Part shown: in pieces, positions 41,350 to 50,363 of the stretch
How the letters are laid out: each line of letters opens with the position of its first letter
Numbering within the stretch: position 1 is the stretch's first letter
Assembly: GCA_964496695.1 (NCBI GenBank)
Contig: CAZCBE010000011.1
Coordinates: 1-64,000, forward strand
Length of the DNA: 64,000 bases
Origin: SXTU01 sp964496695
Lineage (GTDB): Bacteria > Verrucomicrobiota > Verrucomicrobiia > Limisphaerales > SXTU01
Direction of reading: 5' to 3'
Position numbers and translations under genes: made by a program
Notes under the pieces: generated by a model
Told to the model about the DNA's origin: nothing
Database searches by the model: none
Seen by the model: only the letters and a program-made list of their open reading frames with translations

Positions 41350-41513
41350 GAGGCGGTGGCCATCACGCCCATCTCTGGCGTGCGCGAAACCAAGGTGTCC
41401 TGCGGCATCAGACCCTTGCTCTCACACCGGGCCCTTTGAAAGTATCCACGGAGCGTCCCTCATCCGCTTCCGCGTCCGGTCACAACGCCGTATCCGAACC
41501 CGCCAAGCACATC

Positions 41514-41546
41514 GCACGTTGAAGCGGCGTGAACGCCGCGGGCCGG
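41514..41546. repeat. Half-copy O3 (GCACGTTGAAGCGGC ... GCCGC)
   Basis: GCACGTTGAAGCGGCGTGAA followed by CGCCGCGGGCCGG. The first 15 bases match the right arm of fold-back O1 at 49753-49783. Located 41 bp before the first CNNM gene. Confidence 0.5.
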
Positions 41547-41586
41547 GGGATGCACTTCTGACTTTTGCCTTGGCCTTCGCGCGGTC

Positions 41587-42855
41587 ATGCTGCCGCCGAT
41601 GTCATTGGCACCGTTCATTGCCTGGCTGGGAGTGCTGGGGTTTGCGGCGGCCAGCTTTTTCTTCGCGCTGGCCGAGACCGCGCTGTTCTCGCTGGGCAAA
41701 TGGCGCGGGCGGCAGCTCGCGGAGCGTTCGCCGGGGCTGGGCGGTTCGGTGGCGGCGCTGCTCAATGAGCCGCAGGACCTGCTGGCCACCATCGTGCTGG
41801 GCAACACGCTGGCCAATTCCGCGCTGGTGGCCATCGCGCTGTGGATGAGCCTGGACGTCAAAGGCCTGCACCTCGGCCTCACGCTGGTGGGCACTTTCCT
41901 CCTCATCCTGCTGGGCTGCGAGGTGGTGCCCAAGACGCTGGCCGTGCGCATGCCTGAGGTGTGGGCGCTGCGCGTCGCGCGGCCGATGATCTTCTTCGTC
42001 TGGCTGAGCCGGCCGCTGCGTCAGGTGGCCCAGCGGATGAACGAGGCGCTGCTGCGCGTGGTGATTCCCAAGTCCGTCGTCCCCCAGCCCGCGCTCACGG
42101 AGTCGGACTACAAGGAGCTGATTGAGCTGGCCTTCCAGCAGGGCACGCTGGCGGCTTCCGAGAAGGAGATCATCCTGCAGATCATCCAGCTTGACCGTCG
42201 CACGGCCAAGGATGTGATGCGTCCCCGGGCGCGGATGGCGAGCCTGCCGGACGATATGCCCGTCGAGGAGATGGTCGCGGCTGCCCGCAAGCTGGGCCAT
42301 GCGCGGCTGCCACTCTATGACGAGTCGCCGGATACGATTGTAGGCATCCTGAACTGCCGGGTGCTGCTGCTGGAGCCCCAGGGCGATCTCGCGGATGCCA
42401 TCGAGTTTCCGTCCTTTGTGCCGGAGAGCATGAACCTGCTGCAGCTCCTGAGCGCGCTCCAGCGGCAGCGGCGTGGGCTGGCCATTGTCATGGACGAGTT
42501 TGGGGCCACGGCGGGACTGGTCACGATGGAAGACATCATCGAAGCCATCGTGGGCGAAATCCGAGGCGAAGGACAGGCCCCGGGCTTCGTGATGGAGCAG
42601 ATCACCGCGGGCCGGTGGCGGGTAAATGGGACCATGCGCATGGAGGATTTCCGTCGCGAGCATCCGGCGCTCGGTGAGTTTCCCGGGGTGGACACCATGG
42701 GCGGGCTGCTCGTGGCGCTCAAGCAGGTCGTGCCGCAGCGGGGCGAGTCCGTGGTCTTCGGCAACCTGCGGCTCACGGCTCATGTCACGGATGAGCGGCG
42801 CGTCCGCGAGGTGCTGGTGGAACTGACCGGTCCCCGGCTGAAAGGAGGTCTGTGA
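41587..42855 (+). CDS. CNNM/CorC (hemolysin C-like) transporter-type protein, first of three
   Basis: 422 residues. The DUF21/CNNM membrane domain at about 1-190 contains FALAETALFSLGKWRGRQLAE and ATIVLGNTLANSAL. The CBS pair at about 205-325 contains VMRPRARMASLPDDMPVEEM, ARLPLYDESPDTIVGILNCR and AIVMDEFGATAGLVTMEDIIEAIVGEI (in parts). The CorC_HlyC domain at about 335-420 contains GRWRVNGTMRMEDF. CNNM/CorC proteins are implicated in Mg2+/Co2+ handling. The C-terminal codons AAAGGAGGT double as ribosome-binding site for the next gene. Confidence 0.92.
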   Translation: MLPPMSLAPFIAWLGVLGFAAASFFFALAETALFSLGKWRGRQLAERSPGLGGSVAALLNEPQDLLATIVLGNTLANSALVAIALWMSLDVKGLHLGLTLVGTFLLILLGCEVVPKTLAVRMPEVWALRVARPMIFFVWLSRPLRQVAQRMNEALLRVVIPKSVVPQPALTESDYKELIELAFQQGTLAASEKEIILQIIQLDRRTAKDVMRPRARMASLPDDMPVEEMVAAARKLGHARLPLYDESPDTIVGILNCRVLLLEPQGDLADAIEFPSFVPESMNLLQLLSALQRQRRGLAIVMDEFGATAGLVTMEDIIEAIVGEIRGEGQAPGFVMEQITAGRWRVNGTMRMEDFRREHPALGEFPGVDTMGGLLVALKQVVPQRGESVVFGNLRLTAHVTDERRVREVLVELTGPRLKGGL

Positions 42856-43841
42856 TGGGCTGGCTGCTCTTCATCGGCGTGCTGGGGCTGTGTCTGATCG
42901 TGTCCTTCGTGCTGTCGGGCATGGAGGCGGGGGTGCTGTCCCTAAACCGGCTGCGCATCCGCAACCTCATGCGCAAGGGCGGCACCCGGGCGCGTCACTT
43001 GCACGGCTGGCTCGAACAGCCGGAGAACTTTCTGTGGACGATTCTTGTGGGCAACACGCTGGCCAACTTCACCGCTGGCGGACTCGTGGTCTTCGCGTTG
43101 CAACGGCAGTTCAAGGATTCGCCGGTCTGGTTCTCACTCGCCACCCTGCTGATGGCGCTGATGTTTTACGTCTGGTGCGAGCTGCTGCCGAAGATGCTTT
43201 TCACCCGCTACCCCAACCGGCTCACGCTGCTGGTGGCCCCGCTATTCCGGCTGATTCACTTCACGTTGCGACCGCTGGTGAGCGTGACGACGACCTTGAG
43301 CGACGGCTTGCTGCGCTGGACCGGCGGGCGGGTCTTCACCGGCCATCTGTTTGCGAACCGGGATGAACTGCGGCGGCTCATGCAGGAGTCCGCGCAGGGC
43401 ATGACCAGCGAGGAGCGCGTGATGATCAACCGCGTGCTGGACCTGCAAAACCTGACCGTGCGCACGATTGCCGTGCCGTGGGAGAAGGTGGTGACAGTCG
43501 AGACCTCGACGCCGATGAAGAACGTGATGACGTTGTTCCGCCAGCGGCAGTTCACGCGCATGCCGGTGTGCGAGTCCCGCACGGGGCGCGCGCGGGTGGC
43601 CGGGGTGCTGAGTCTGCGCCGGCTGCTATTTCAGGCGGAGGTGGACGAGCGGAAGCTGGCGGCGGACTACCTGCAGCCCGCGTTGTATCTCGACGAGGAG
43701 ATGCGGCTGGAGGACGCCCTGCGCGCCATGCAGCGCAGCGGCCAGCGGCTCGGCATCGTGCTGGCCCGCGACCGGAGTGAACTGGGCGTGGTGAGCTTGG
43801 AGGATATTTTGAAGGCGGTCTTCGGGGAGGTGAGCCTGTGA
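42855..43841 (+). CDS. CNNM-type protein without CorC_HlyC domain, second of three
   Basis: 328 residues. The ATG at 42855 is chosen because a perfect ribosome site, AAAGGAGGT (42841-42849), lies five bases upstream; a GTG one codon earlier is possible. Membrane domain at about 1-180 (LSGMEAGVLSLNRLRIRNLM, TILVGNTLANFTAGGL). CBS-like pair at about 200-328 (MKNVMTLFRQRQFTRMPVCE, GIVLARDRSELGVVSLEDIL). It stops right after the second CBS motif and lacks the C-terminal CorC_HlyC domain of its two neighbours. Being sandwiched between full-length paralogues suggests a heteromeric complex. Confidence 0.88.
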   Translation: MGWLLFIGVLGLCLIVSFVLSGMEAGVLSLNRLRIRNLMRKGGTRARHLHGWLEQPENFLWTILVGNTLANFTAGGLVVFALQRQFKDSPVWFSLATLLMALMFYVWCELLPKMLFTRYPNRLTLLVAPLFRLIHFTLRPLVSVTTTLSDGLLRWTGGRVFTGHLFANRDELRRLMQESAQGMTSEERVMINRVLDLQNLTVRTIAVPWEKVVTVETSTPMKNVMTLFRQRQFTRMPVCESRTGRARVAGVLSLRRLLFQAEVDERKLAADYLQPALYLDEEMRLEDALRAMQRSGQRLGIVLARDRSELGVVSLEDILKAVFGEVSL

Positions 43842-45193
43842 CCGGCGACGAACTCCTTTTCCTCCTGCTCAAGGTGCTGGCCGTGCTGGTGCTGGTGGCG
43901 GTGAATGGCTTTTTTGTCGCGGCGGAGTTCGCGCTGGTGAAGGTGCGGGACACGCAGCTTCATCCGCTCATGGCCCAGGGCAACCGCCGGGCGCGCATGG
44001 CCCTGCACATCCTGCACAACCTGGATGCCTACCTCAGCGCGGCGCAGCTCGGCATCACGCTGGCGAGCCTGGCGCTCGGCTGGATTGGTGAGCCGATCTT
44101 CGAGGCCCTCCTGCACCCTGTCTTCGGCTGGCTCGGGTGGACGGGGCATGAGTGGGAGCGCGTGCGGTCAGGCATTGCCTTTGCGGTCGGTTTTTCGGTG
44201 ATCACGTTCCTGCACATCGTAGCCGGCGAGCAGGCGCCGAAATCGCTGGCCATCAAGAAGCCGCTCGAAGGCGCGCTGTGGGTGGCGTATCCGCTCCGCT
44301 GGTTTTACGTCGTCGCTTTTCCCTTTATCTGGGTGCTGAACCACAGCGCGTTGTGGCTCCTGCGTCAGGCCGGCATCCAGGTGGCTTCCGAGCACGACGG
44401 GGCGCACTCGGAGGAGGAACTGCGGTTGATGTTCGATGCGAACCAGCGGCACGCCGGGGGCTCGAAGCTCGGCCGGGAGATCGTCCTCAACGCACTCGAT
44501 CTCCGCCATCGCATAGCGCGCGAGGTGATGCGGCCGCGCACGGAAATCACGGTGTTGGACACCGAGGCGAGCATCGCCGCGTGCCTGGAGGTGGCGGAGA
44601 GGACGCGTTACTCGCGCTTCCCGTTGTGCGAGGGCGGCAACGTGGACCGCACGCTGGGGGTCGTTCACATCAAGGACCTCTATGCCATGCGGCTGAAGGC
44701 ACGCAGCGGGGCGGACCTGGTGCCGGTGGCGCGGAAGCTGATCTACGTGCCGCCGACGGCACGGCTCGAACGGCTGCTGCAGTTGCTCATCGAGCGCAAG
44801 CTGCACATGGCCGTGGTGGTGGACGAATACGGGGGCACGGTGGGCCTGATCACCCTGGAGAACATCATCGAGGAGGTGGTCGGCCAGATTCAGGACGAGT
44901 TCGACCAGGAAAAGCCGCTGCTACAGAAAGCCGGCGAGGATATCTGGGACGTGGACGGCGCTCTGCCACTGCACGAGCTGGAGGAACTGGTGAGCGAGAA
45001 GCTGGCGGAGGAGGAGATCACGACCACGAGCGGCTTCGTGACGCACCGATTAGGCGGATTTCCCAAGGGCGGAGACGTGGTGACGCTGAACGGCTACACG
45101 CTACGGGTGGAGGCGATGGATGGCATGCGCGTGGCGCGGCTGCGCCTGACCCGGAAGCCGGAAGCCGTAGTGAGCCCGGAGGGAGCCCGCTAA
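43838..45193 (+). CDS. CNNM/CorC (hemolysin C-like) protein, third of three
   Basis: 451 residues with a GTG start overlapping the previous stop (GTGA) and the ribosome site GGGGAGGTG about six bases upstream. The membrane domain at about 1-200 has NGFFVAAEFALVKVRDTQLH and LSAAQLGITLASLALGWIGE. The CBS pair at about 215-345 has REVMRPRTEITVLDTEASIA, RYSRFPLCEGGNVDRTLGVV and MAVVVDEYGGTVGLITLENI. The CorC_HlyC domain (about 360-445) has DIWDVDGALPLHELEELV. It is the closest of the three to classic hemolysin-family transporters. Confidence 0.93.
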   Translation: MTGDELLFLLLKVLAVLVLVAVNGFFVAAEFALVKVRDTQLHPLMAQGNRRARMALHILHNLDAYLSAAQLGITLASLALGWIGEPIFEALLHPVFGWLGWTGHEWERVRSGIAFAVGFSVITFLHIVAGEQAPKSLAIKKPLEGALWVAYPLRWFYVVAFPFIWVLNHSALWLLRQAGIQVASEHDGAHSEEELRLMFDANQRHAGGSKLGREIVLNALDLRHRIAREVMRPRTEITVLDTEASIAACLEVAERTRYSRFPLCEGGNVDRTLGVVHIKDLYAMRLKARSGADLVPVARKLIYVPPTARLERLLQLLIERKLHMAVVVDEYGGTVGLITLENIIEEVVGQIQDEFDQEKPLLQKAGEDIWDVDGALPLHELEELVSEKLAEEEITTTSGFVTHRLGGFPKGGDVVTLNGYTLRVEAMDGMRVARLRLTRKPEAVVSPEGAR

Positions 45194-45213
45194 ACACGCG
45201 AAACACCGCGAAG
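45192..45213. repeat. Nonamer words G1 (ACACGCGAAACACCGCGAA)
   Basis: Two nine-base words in tandem (ACACGCGAA ACACCGCGAA), overlapping the stop of the CNNM gene. Complementary-strand relatives at 48623-48650 and 50961-50992. Confidence 0.45.
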
Positions 45214-45245
45214 GGAAGAGTCCACCCGTTTTGGACGAGCAAGCC

Positions 45246-47585
45246 TCATGGCACCGGCGGAGGCTTCGGATTGCGGTTCTCCTGCATCTTCCAAAAGTCC
45301 TCGGCGAGGGGCACCTGGTCCCAGCCGCCTTCCGGCAGGGCGTAGCCGATGTGAATGAGGCGGGGCAGGGGACGGAGTGCTTCGAGATTTTTCGCGCCGA
45401 CCGGCAGGGTGATTCCCTCGAGCTGCCGGCAGTCGGCCAGCGCGGAGAAGTCGGTGATGTTGGTGCAGCCTTCGAGCTGGAGGTAGCGGAGCGGGGCGTC
45501 CTTCAACGGAGCGAGGCTTGCGATGCGGGTATGCGCGAGGTTGACGGTGACCAGTTTCATGCCCGCGAGGACGTTGAAGTTGGTGGCGCGGGTGCGTGCG
45601 GCCTCGAAGCGGGTCAGCGACATCCGCCGGAGTGCGCTCAGGTCGAGCACCCGGGTGTTGCTGATGTCGAGTGAGACCAGCGGCATGTTGGCCAGGGGAG
45701 CGAGGTCATCCACCTGCGTGTCCGCGATGTTCAGTTTGTTCAACGGCGCGTCGCGGAAGGGGGACAGGTCATTGAAGTCCGGCTGCTGCACATGCAGCGA
45801 GAGGCCGCCGCCTTCGCGTTTGAGCGCGCCAACGAGGCCGATCTTGTTCACGACCGCCTTCCACGAGTCAAACGTGCCCTGAAGCCCCTTGCTCTCGCGG
45901 GTGGACATGGCGATGGCCTCGGCGTTGCGCTGCTGGCGGGACATGTTCACGCGCAGTTCGGTGAGGCTTTCCGGCTTGAGCGTGGCGTGGCCCGCGTTGT
46001 CAGCGAGCAACTTTTCACAGAGCTTGAGGTTGCGCTCGGCAAGGAAGGCCTCGGGGTCCAGTTCCAAGGCGTGGGCATAGGCGTCCCGGGCGTCGGCGAG
46101 CTGCAGCAAGGACTGCAGGATGTTGCCCTTCAACGCGTGAAACTTGGGGTCGTCGGGCTGGAGGGAAATGGCGTAGTTCACCTTGGTCAGCGCCTTGGCG
46201 AACTTGAATTCGTCCACCAGGGTCCGGGCCTCGACGTAGAACGTGGGCGCCGTCTCCTTTAGCTCGGTGAGTGTGCGGGTGATTTTGCCGGTGAAGTGCG
46301 CCGCCAGCGCCACCATCAACCCCACCGAGATGACGATCAGGGCGAACTCGGTCCGATGCCGCTGGACCAGCAGCAGCAGCAGGCGCAGCGCGCTGGCTCC
46401 CTCTGCCGTGGTGGCGAAGCCGCCCTGATACGCCGCGATGTCCTGCTGGAGCGCGGCGACGCTCTGGTAGCGCTTGGTCATGTCGCGTGCGAGCGCCTTC
46501 ATCGCCACGGCCGACAGCGCGGTGGGGATGCGGCGGTCAGGGCAGTGCGCCAGTTCAGGCGGCGTGATGTCCTGCGCGGGCGGCAAGGGGCGGGTGATCC
46601 GGGAGATGCGGGTGTGGCGGGGATTATAGCTGGTGGGCGGGTTGATGGACCCGGACGCCACCCGCGTGAGCACCTCGTTGACCGTCTCCCCGGTGACCGG
46701 GGGATGCAGCGTGAGAATCGTGTAAAGAATCGCGCCCAGTGCATAGATGTCCGTGCGCTCGTCAATGTCCTCGACGCGGCCCTCCGCCTGTTCCGGGGCC
46801 ATGTAGCGCGGCGTGCCCTTCACCTGGCCGGAGAGGGTCTTGAAGCTGTCGCCCGTCAGGTTTTCCAGGTCACTGCGTTCCAAGATCGCGGTTTCCAGCA
46901 CGCCGCCGCCGCCCCGCACCCGCTTGGCCAGGCCCCAGTCCATGACGAACACCTCGCCGAACTCCCCCAGCATGATGTTGTCCGGCTTGAGGTCGCGATG
47001 CACCACGCCGCGGGAGTGCGCGAAGGCCACGGCGTCGCATATTTTTTGGAAGACCGTCAGCAGGGTGCGCAGCGGATACTTGGCGATGGCGGCCTTGTCC
47101 TCTACGCGGATCTTCTCCAGCACATCGCTGAGGGTGACGCCCTCGACCAGCCGCATGGTGTAGTAAACCACGCCATCAGCCGTCACGCCGAGTTCATGCA
47201 GCGGCACGATGTTCGGGTGCTCGAGCTGGCCCGTGATGCGCGCCTCGGCGATGAGCCGGTGGATATGCTCGTCCGAGGCGTCCGCGCCGGTGAGGATCAC
47301 CTTGAGCGCGACGGTGCGCTGGATGCTGTTGTCGCGGGCGGAAAGGATCGCCCCCATGCCGCCTTTGGCGAGGATGCGGCCTAGTTCGTAGGCCGATGCG
47401 GGGAGCGTCTTCGGGCCGGTCGTCTGATCCAGCGGCGTCTGCGCAAAGCGATCCGCCAGGAAACTGGACAAGGTGGAGGCGGCGTTCCGGTGCGAGGATT
47501 CGAGCGACTCCTTCAGACGGGCAAGCGAGGCCTCCTGTGGGGGAGGCGTGACGGGGCTCAGGGTCTTGTCCCGTGACTCGCTCAT
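45246..47585 (-). CDS. Membrane Ser/Thr protein kinase with TPR and leucine-rich-like tail
   Basis: 779 residues. The kinase domain at about 65-390 has the glycine loop LAKGGMGAIL (72-81), Lys95 (VALKV), catalytic HRDLKPDN (Asp198), DWGLAK in place of DFG (216-221, common in PVC kinases) and PRYMAPEQAEG. One membrane helix lies at about 413-431. The outer part has TPR-like helices (about 455-545, ALTKVNYAISLQPDDPKFHA) and, from about 600, a leucine-rich-like series (LNKLNIADTQVDDLAPL, LVSLDISNTRVLDLSAL, LVTVNLAHTRIASLAPL). This is a Hanks-type receptor-like kinase; ligand and targets unknown. It converges on the CNNM operon. Confidence 0.93.
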   Translation of the reverse strand: MSESRDKTLSPVTPPPQEASLARLKESLESSHRNAASTLSSFLADRFAQTPLDQTTGPKTLPASAYELGRILAKGGMGAILSARDNSIQRTVALKVILTGADASDEHIHRLIAEARITGQLEHPNIVPLHELGVTADGVVYYTMRLVEGVTLSDVLEKIRVEDKAAIAKYPLRTLLTVFQKICDAVAFAHSRGVVHRDLKPDNIMLGEFGEVFVMDWGLAKRVRGGGGVLETAILERSDLENLTGDSFKTLSGQVKGTPRYMAPEQAEGRVEDIDERTDIYALGAILYTILTLHPPVTGETVNEVLTRVASGSINPPTSYNPRHTRISRITRPLPPAQDITPPELAHCPDRRIPTALSAVAMKALARDMTKRYQSVAALQQDIAAYQGGFATTAEGASALRLLLLLVQRHRTEFALIVISVGLMVALAAHFTGKITRTLTELKETAPTFYVEARTLVDEFKFAKALTKVNYAISLQPDDPKFHALKGNILQSLLQLADARDAYAHALELDPEAFLAERNLKLCEKLLADNAGHATLKPESLTELRVNMSRQQRNAEAIAMSTRESKGLQGTFDSWKAVVNKIGLVGALKREGGGLSLHVQQPDFNDLSPFRDAPLNKLNIADTQVDDLAPLANMPLVSLDISNTRVLDLSALRRMSLTRFEAARTRATNFNVLAGMKLVTVNLAHTRIASLAPLKDAPLRYLQLEGCTNITDFSALADCRQLEGITLPVGAKNLEALRPLPRLIHIGYALPEGGWDQVPLAEDFWKMQENRNPKPPPVP

Positions 47586-47721
47586 GGCGTTAAGGATATG
47601 TCCTGGTCCCTGTCAAACAAGCGGTGAAACCCCGGCCTTCGCATCGGGGCACCCCGTATGAGAGGCTGGACGTTGCGGCCGCAGGAAGATTCAACCACGC
47701 ACGGTTTTGGCAACTCCGGCT

Positions 47722-48540
47722 TCACTTCACGGCGGCGTGCTGGGCGATAAACTCCACGATGGGCGTGGAATTGTCGAGGCCGTGCGGGTGGTGGCCGATG
47801 CCGGGCTTGCGGATCAGCGTGATGTCCCCGCCGAGCGCCTTGTAACGGTCCGCGATCACTCCGGTGTTCTCCTCCCAGGGCACGACATCGTCCGCGTCAC
47901 CGAAGACGTGGAGCAGCGGCACCTTGGCCTTGGCGAGCGGGGCGAGGCTGTCCACCGGGTTGCCCTTGTAGGCGAGCGCCTCGGCCTCGTCGGCGAACTT
48001 GAACACCTTCAACACCAGCGCCCAGTCCCCCTTGCTGCCCTTGCCCTTGCCCTTGCCACCGGGCCAGCTCTTGAAGTCGCACACCGGGGCGTCGCCATAG
48101 AGGCAGGCCACCTTGTCGGGGTTGGCGGACGCCCAGTTGTAGCAGTAGAGGCCGCCCCGGCTCAGGCCCACGAGGGCGGCCTTTTTGGCGAACCCGTGTT
48201 TGCCCGTCAGTTCGGCGTAGAGCTTGTTCCAGTGCCCCACGGCATCCGGGCAGCCCAGCATGTTCGGCACGCTCAGGTAAACCACATGAAAGCCCTTGCC
48301 GAGCAGCGCGATGTCCGGGGCGGGTTTGTGACCGAAGAACTCGCCGTGCCAGACCCAGGGCTTGCCGGGTGCGGCCTGCTTGGGCACGACCACCAGCACG
48401 TTCTTCCCGTCCACCTGAAAGTCGTAGCGGTCATAGCCGTTCCACTGGGACAACTTGCCGGGAAACGGCGCTTCCGCCGCGTCGAGGCGGACGACCAATG
48501 AGACGAGACAAACCACCAGCCAGCAACACAGGCGAATCAT
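47722..48540 (-). CDS. Exported alpha/beta hydrolase
   Basis: 272 residues from the ATG at 48540, directly before a signal peptide (MIRLCCWLVVCLVSLVVRLDAA). Alpha/beta hydrolase core: oxyanion HGEFFGH, nucleophile in VGLSRGGLYCYNW, acid in LHVFGDADDVVPW and His in GIGHHPHGLDN. A low-complexity insert GGKGKGKGSKGDW (about 166-178) is encoded by a (CTTGCC)n-type microsatellite near 48035-48060 and may vary in length. Substrate unknown; related secreted hydrolases near sugar-polymer genes act on esters. The open frame upstream of 48540 is not considered coding. Confidence 0.85.
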   Translation of the reverse strand: MIRLCCWLVVCLVSLVVRLDAAEAPFPGKLSQWNGYDRYDFQVDGKNVLVVVPKQAAPGKPWVWHGEFFGHKPAPDIALLGKGFHVVYLSVPNMLGCPDAVGHWNKLYAELTGKHGFAKKAALVGLSRGGLYCYNWASANPDKVACLYGDAPVCDFKSWPGGKGKGKGSKGDWALVLKVFKFADEAEALAYKGNPVDSLAPLAKAKVPLLHVFGDADDVVPWEENTGVIADRYKALGGDITLIRKPGIGHHPHGLDNSTPIVEFIAQHAAVK

Positions 48541-48622
48541 GGCCGGGTGTGTAGAGAAGATTGGGCAGGCTGAAAAGCGATTTCGACGGAGTTGTCCGGC
48601 GAGGCGTGTCTGGCTCAGATTC

Positions 48623-48650
48623 ATTCGCGTCTTTTCGCGTGCTTCGCGGG
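48623..48650. repeat. Nonamer words G2 (TTCGCGTCT / TTCGCGTGC)
   Basis: ATTCGCGTCTTTTCGCGTGC followed by TTCGCGGG: repeated nine-to-ten-base words complementary to G1 at 45192-45213. Located in the 155-bp spacer between the hydrolase and Rieske genes. Confidence 0.45.
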
Positions 48651-48695
48651 CAATGGATTTGCGGAGACTCGCCGGGTCGGAGACCGGCGCTCCGG

Positions 48696-49007
48696 CTAAA
48701 CCGCGACCTCCACCTTCCCGTCCACCACGCGGACCAGATGCGAGCGCACGGGGCGTGCCGGGACGGTCAGGCAAGCACCGGTCTTGATGTCGAACTCCCA
48801 GCCGTGCAAGGGACACGCGACGGTGCATCTCTCCGCATCCAGCCAGCCTGGCCCGAGCGGACCGCCGCGATGCGGACAATCGTCATCCAGCGCATAGAAC
48901 TGGCCGTCGAGGTTGAAGACGGCGATGCGCCGGCCAGCGAGTTCCACGGTCTCGCCCTTGCCGGGCGGCAGGGCGGCGGCGTCCAGGGCGGGGAGGAAGT
49001 CAGGCAT
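48696..49007 (-). CDS. Small Rieske [2Fe-2S] protein (NirD-like ferredoxin)
   Basis: 103 residues, a single Rieske domain. Cluster ligands are in CPHRGGPLG (about 44-52) and CPLHGWEFD (about 65-73), the Cys-x-His pairs of bacterial Rieske-type ferredoxins and nitrite-reductase small subunits. No dioxygenase, reductase or nirB gene is adjacent, so the redox partner is unknown. It probably acts as a soluble electron carrier in the cytoplasm. Flanked by repeat-containing spacers. Confidence 0.9.
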   Translation of the reverse strand: MPDFLPALDAAALPPGKGETVELAGRRIAVFNLDGQFYALDDDCPHRGGPLGPGWLDAERCTVACPLHGWEFDIKTGACLTVPARPVRSHLVRVVDGKVEVAV

Positions 49008-49095
49008 GGGCGGAGTTTGAAGACTTGCAGGCTAGCAGGCAAATCGTTGGCTTCGCCGCATTGGTCATTGGGTGCAGCACATCACAGGAACCGAA

Positions 49096-49138
49096 CCCCC
49101 TCGCCCCGCGAGGCACGAGCGGGGAGAGGGCAGGGGGA
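49096..49138. repeat. Copy K3 of the CCCTC...GAGGG family
   Basis: CCCCCTCGCCCCGCGAGGC then GAGCGGGGAGAGGGC: a single imperfect hairpin related to K1 (19217-19348), in the spacer between the Rieske and VOC genes. Confidence 0.5.
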
Positions 49139-49198
49139 GGGGGGAGCTACGACAAATAGTTGAGCGCCTTCGACGCGACGCTTCTCCCCCGCTGAGCC

Positions 49199-49594
49199 TT
49201 ACTTCGCCTTGGGGTTCACTTCCCAGAGAGCGAAGGTGTTCCCTTCGGTATCCGTGCAAATGGCGAAGTAGCCCATCTGCGGCACAGCGGTCTTGGCCTT
49301 GCAGATGGCACCGCCCAACTTCACTACCTTCGCCATGCCCCGGGTGACCGAGGGCACGCGGACGTAGTTGGTGATGGGCTGGCCGGGATGCTTGCGGGTC
49401 ATCATGCCACCGTCCGGAGAGGCGTCGGGACCGCCGGTGTCAATGTGCCAGTAGTCGGGCATGCCGGGGAAGGCGTTGATCTTCCAGCCGAACAACGAGC
49501 CGTAAAACTTCTGCGCGCGGGCGGGATCGTCGGCGGGGATTTCGAACCAGAGGATGCTGGCGGGGATGGCGGCGGGTTTCTTGGGCTTGCTCAT
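49199..49594 (-). CDS. VOC (glyoxalase/bleomycin-resistance) family protein
   Basis: 131 residues from the ATG at 49594. Two babbb modules: ILWFEIPADDPARAQKFYGS then LFGWKIN in the first, and VPSVTRGMAKVVKLGGAICK with YFAICTDTEGNTFALWEV in the second. The PADDPARAQKFYGSLFGW phrase is typical of a large VOC subgroup of unknown substrate. Such proteins bind a metal and catalyse varied reactions (isomerisation, ring cleavage, thiol transfer). Single gene. Confidence 0.9.
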   Translation of the reverse strand: MSKPKKPAAIPASILWFEIPADDPARAQKFYGSLFGWKINAFPGMPDYWHIDTGGPDASPDGGMMTRKHPGQPITNYVRVPSVTRGMAKVVKLGGAICKAKTAVPQMGYFAICTDTEGNTFALWEVNPKAK

Positions 49595-49686
49595 GGTGGA
49601 TTCAATGGTTGATGGCTGACGCCCATACCTGTGCCACTGCGGAGGGGAATCCGCGAGGGGATTTTGCGCGTAGCGCGGCGGTTCGT

Positions 49687-49783
49687 GGCGCGCGGCATTT
49701 ATGCCGCTTCAGCGTCCGAACATCGTTGTGTCCGAGTTCACCAAAGGATGCCGCACGTTGAAGCGGCATAAATTCCGCGCGCC
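49687..49783. repeat. Fold-back O1 with 31-bp arms (GCGGCATAAAT family)
   Basis: Bases 49687-49717 and 49753-49783 are reverse complements with three mismatches in 31. Each arm has its own symmetry (GCGGCATTTATGCCGC). The loop is 35 bp. Lies in the gene-free stretch 49595-49904, which otherwise shows nothing recognisable. A half-copy is at 41514-41546. Confidence 0.78.
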
Positions 49784-49904
49784 GGAGGTGGGCTGTCGCA
49801 ACCGCGTTGCGGTTGGCTGATTTTGCGGAGGGTGCCCGAGGGTAGCGCGTGCCGCACAACCCTGGGCTTTGGGACGGAATCCCGTTGGGATTCAGGGAGG
49901 GCGG

Positions 49905-50336
49905 TCAAAGGCTGACGAGCCATGCGAAGAGCAGGCCAAGCACGATGAAGCCTTGGAGAAACAGCGTCAGGCGAAAGCCGCTGGGATGCTCGACTTGATG
50001 GAGCGTGCGAGGCCAGGGCAACCAGCACCAACTCGACCGGTGCGGCCATGACAGGACGCCAATCCGCCAGCCGTTCCAGAAGTGGATGGCGTAGCCGGCG
50101 AGCGCGCAGAAGAGCGACATGCTGCCGGAAATGCTTGGTGAGGCCAATCCGATGATGGCGAGCAGACCGAAGCCGATCGCCGCCCACTCCCAGCGCTCAT
50201 AGATGGATTTCACGATGGCGGCTTCTCCCGTGTTCCTGTCCAGCCGGTAGGTTGTGCCGCAGACCGAACACATCGGTGGCTCGGTGTGGGCATTCACTGA
50301 GCGGTGACAAAGCTGACATAGGAAGTTCTCTTTCAT
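49905..50336 (-). CDS. Zinc-ribbon membrane protein, unknown function
   Basis: 143 residues from the ATG at 50336. The N-terminal CQLCHRSVNAHTEPPMCSVCG is a four-Cys zinc ribbon (CxxC-x16-CxxC). Then come hydrophobic segments at about 53-70, 75-92 and 120-140, with WNGWRIGVLSWPHRSSWCWL between. Similar small zinc-ribbon membrane proteins are frequent and uncharacterised. The Trp-rich loop is unusual. Single gene between a repeat and a TPR gene. Confidence 0.65.
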   Translation of the reverse strand: MKENFLCQLCHRSVNAHTEPPMCSVCGTTYRLDRNTGEAAIVKSIYERWEWAAIGFGLLAIIGLASPSISGSMSLFCALAGYAIHFWNGWRIGVLSWPHRSSWCWLPWPRTLHQVEHPSGFRLTLFLQGFIVLGLLFAWLVSL

Positions 50337-50363
50337 TTTACGGAACACGCAACACGGAGCACG

